Assembly (NCBI GenBank): GCA_044359525.1
Contig: JBIKLY010000032.1
Location: 1 to 32,275 of the forward strand
Length of the DNA: 32,275 nucleotides
Direction: 5' to 3'
Source of the DNA: CAJBIL01 sp044359525
GTDB taxonomy: Bacteria > Pseudomonadota > Gammaproteobacteria > Burkholderiales > Rhodocyclaceae
Below, piece by piece: positions 31,535 through 32,275 of the stretch (position 1 is the stretch's first letter; each line of letters starts with the position of its first letter). A program made the translations under genes and the position numbers. Below the pieces are notes generated by a model that saw only the letters and a program-made list of their open reading frames with translations, was not told where the DNA came from and ran no database searches.

Positions 31535-31833
31535 GCCTTGGTTTCCACACGCTCCGTAATTGCCTGTGCCGAAGGGCGCGTAACAGACTGCCCCCGCACA
31601 CGGCAACGTAGATAATCCGCAAAAGCCGGACCATCGATGACCTGTCCGGTTGCGACCACCTGCGCGCGCGCCCTCAACGCCCGTGCCACAAAAGCTGCCT
31701 CCGCCTCTGCCTGCTCCAACTCGGCACCGATGGCCCTGATCATGAAGGCGTGGGGGGTGATGCCTTGGCCGGCAGCAACCTCCAGCAGGCGCTGACGTGT
31801 TGCTTCATCCAGTTTGACCGACAGATTGGGCAT
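31531..31833 (-). CDS. Ribbon-helix-helix antitoxin (ParD/CopG-like)
   Basis: A 100-residue antitoxin encoded just before its toxin. The N-terminus NLSVKLDEATRQRLLEVAAG, then GITPHAFMIRAIGAEL is a ribbon-helix-helix DNA-binding domain. The rest should bind the toxin. The ATG is preceded by AAGGGG. A palindrome (31849-31861) just upstream is a likely autoregulatory operator. Stop and toxin start overlap by ATGA. Confidence 0.88.
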   Translation of the reverse strand: MPNLSVKLDEATRQRLLEVAAGQGITPHAFMIRAIGAELEQAEAEAAFVARALRARAQVVATGQVIDGPAFADYLRCRVRGQSVTRPSAQAITERVETKA

Positions 31834-31848
31834 GGCAAACCCCTTGTT

Positions 31849-31861
31849 TCAATAGTATTGA
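31849..31861. promoter_or_regulatory. Candidate operator of the ParDE-like operon
   Basis: Perfect palindrome TCAATAGTATTGA, about 15 bases upstream of the antitoxin start. It lies where the -10 region should be, as expected for binding by the ribbon-helix-helix antitoxin that represses its own operon. Confidence 0.45.
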
Positions 31862-32108
31862 CATCTTACTACCCGGGAAATACTGCTGCAATTTTTTTGG
31901 GTGGCAACCTAAGGGGGCTTCGCTAAAATCCAAAGCGACCCATTTAGTTGCTTTAGTTGAATCATCCGGCGGCAAGCGACCCAAAGGCGACGGTGGAGCG
32001 GAGAGAAAGCAGCCGTTCAGGAACGTTGAATTAACCGGCTGGCGCCGCAAATCACCCGAAAGGCACTCCGATACGCTCATTTAAAATCAATCACTTAAGA
32101 GGAGTGCC
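31862..32108. other. Gene-free stretch at the right end
   Basis: About 250 bases, AT-richer than the chromosome average near both ends, without a recognised gene. An open frame on the minus strand (31805-32080) has no ribosome site and no motif and overlaps the toxin-antitoxin promoter, so it is not called. Confidence 0.4.
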
Positions 32109-32110
32109 TT
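32060..32110. promoter_or_regulatory. Inverted repeat covering a ribosome-binding site
   Basis: AAGGCACTCC (32060-32069) is the exact reverse complement of GGAGTGCCTT (32101-32110). The right arm contains the GGAG ribosome site and the first two bases of the TTG start at 32109. Folding would hide the ribosome site of the small ORF, a plausible translational switch, though the same pattern could be the end of a mobile element. Confidence 0.4.
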
Positions 32111-32216
32111 GAGAGCCATTTGCCGTATTGGTTTCTGGTCGCATGACGATTTCGGCGATTTTTTCAATGTTACCGATATGAATAAACGAAACAGGAAGTT
32201 TCTCAATTTGCGATGA
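32109..32216 (+). CDS. Possible 35-residue leader ORF
   Basis: TTG start with AAGAGGAG at 32097-32104. The ORF runs 35 codons to TGA, which overlaps the ATG of the next frame (ATGA). The product begins MRAICRIGFWSHDDFGDFFN and ends in a basic stretch (MNKRNRKFLNLR). I do not recognise it. The start/stop overlap and the hairpin over its ribosome site suggest it is translated, but it is short and the start codon is weak. Confidence 0.35.
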   Translation: MRAICRIGFWSHDDFGDFFNVTDMNKRNRKFLNLR

Positions 32217-32275
32217 CGGATGCCAAGCAAATCGCCACTCCTTTTGTGGAAGATATTTCCATGATTTCGAAAACG
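32213..32275 (+). CDS. Start of an unidentified gene (partial)
   Basis: ATG at 32213 overlaps the stop of the small ORF upstream and the frame is open to the window end: 21 codons, MTDAKQIATPFVEDISMISK and one more residue. Too short to identify. It is the probable downstream partner of the leader ORF. Confidence 0.4.
   Translation, partial: MTDAKQIATPFVEDISMISKT

Noticed and set aside
31805..32080. 91-codon open frame on the minus strand at the right end
   Set aside because: No ribosome site or motif, and it overlaps the toxin-antitoxin promoter and antitoxin start.

Overview
The window looks like a chromosomal segment of a GC-rich (roughly 60%) Betaproteobacterium, most likely Rhodocyclales (Accumulibacter/Propionivibrio/Dechloromonas-like). 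This placement is an inference from gene content, the purE-purK arrangement, the small proteins of the 28.8-30.1 kb cluster and the dispersed palindromic repeats. No rRNA, tRNA or CRISPR array was seen.

Layout. 1-6355: the C-terminal end of a Kef-type cation/proton antiporter faces an NhaR-like LysR regulator. A purine-synthesis operon follows, purE-purK, with two translationally coupled extra genes: a 47-residue single-TM peptide and a TerB/DUF697-like protein. Then come a ribosome hibernation factor and a second CPA2 antiporter. 6369-6918: a 550-bp foldback element with ~73-bp terminal inverted repeats. 7009-13869: an MFS transporter, a convergent cyclase-like/FHA protein, and an RND efflux operon (membrane fusion protein, pump, DUF2892 peptide). 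The pump gene carries a 102-bp palindrome inserted in frame.

13903-20281 is an accessory/defence island. It holds a BrnT-BrnA toxin-antitoxin pair, a truncated second copy of the DUF2892 gene, a type III restriction-modification operon (mod, res) and a small overlapping third gene. The res product ends in a DUF4926-like domain and the third gene encodes a DUF6883-like protein. This Res-DUF4926/DUF6883 arrangement is the most unusual system in the window. Upstream of mod lie a VOC-family pseudogene and the first of two ~88-bp direct repeats.

20304-25616: a YbjQ-family protein, an InaA-like kinase, fumarase C, a remnant of a filamentous haemagglutinin/CdiA-type adhesin, and two tandem beta-hydroxyacid dehydrogenases. 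25829-31208: a REC-GGDEF response regulator, an MsrB-MsrA fusion, a ComB-type phosphatase, three small envelope proteins with a strong terminator, and an RlmN-like radical SAM methyltransferase. 31244-31833: a ParE/ParD-like toxin-antitoxin pair. The last 400 bases are AT-richer and hold a hairpin over the ribosome-binding site of a tiny ORF coupled to a gene that runs off the end.

Themes are ion homeostasis (two antiporters plus NhaR), efflux, oxidative repair, and a mobile or defence segment littered with palindromic repeats. All calls were made by reading the sequence; no database search was run.
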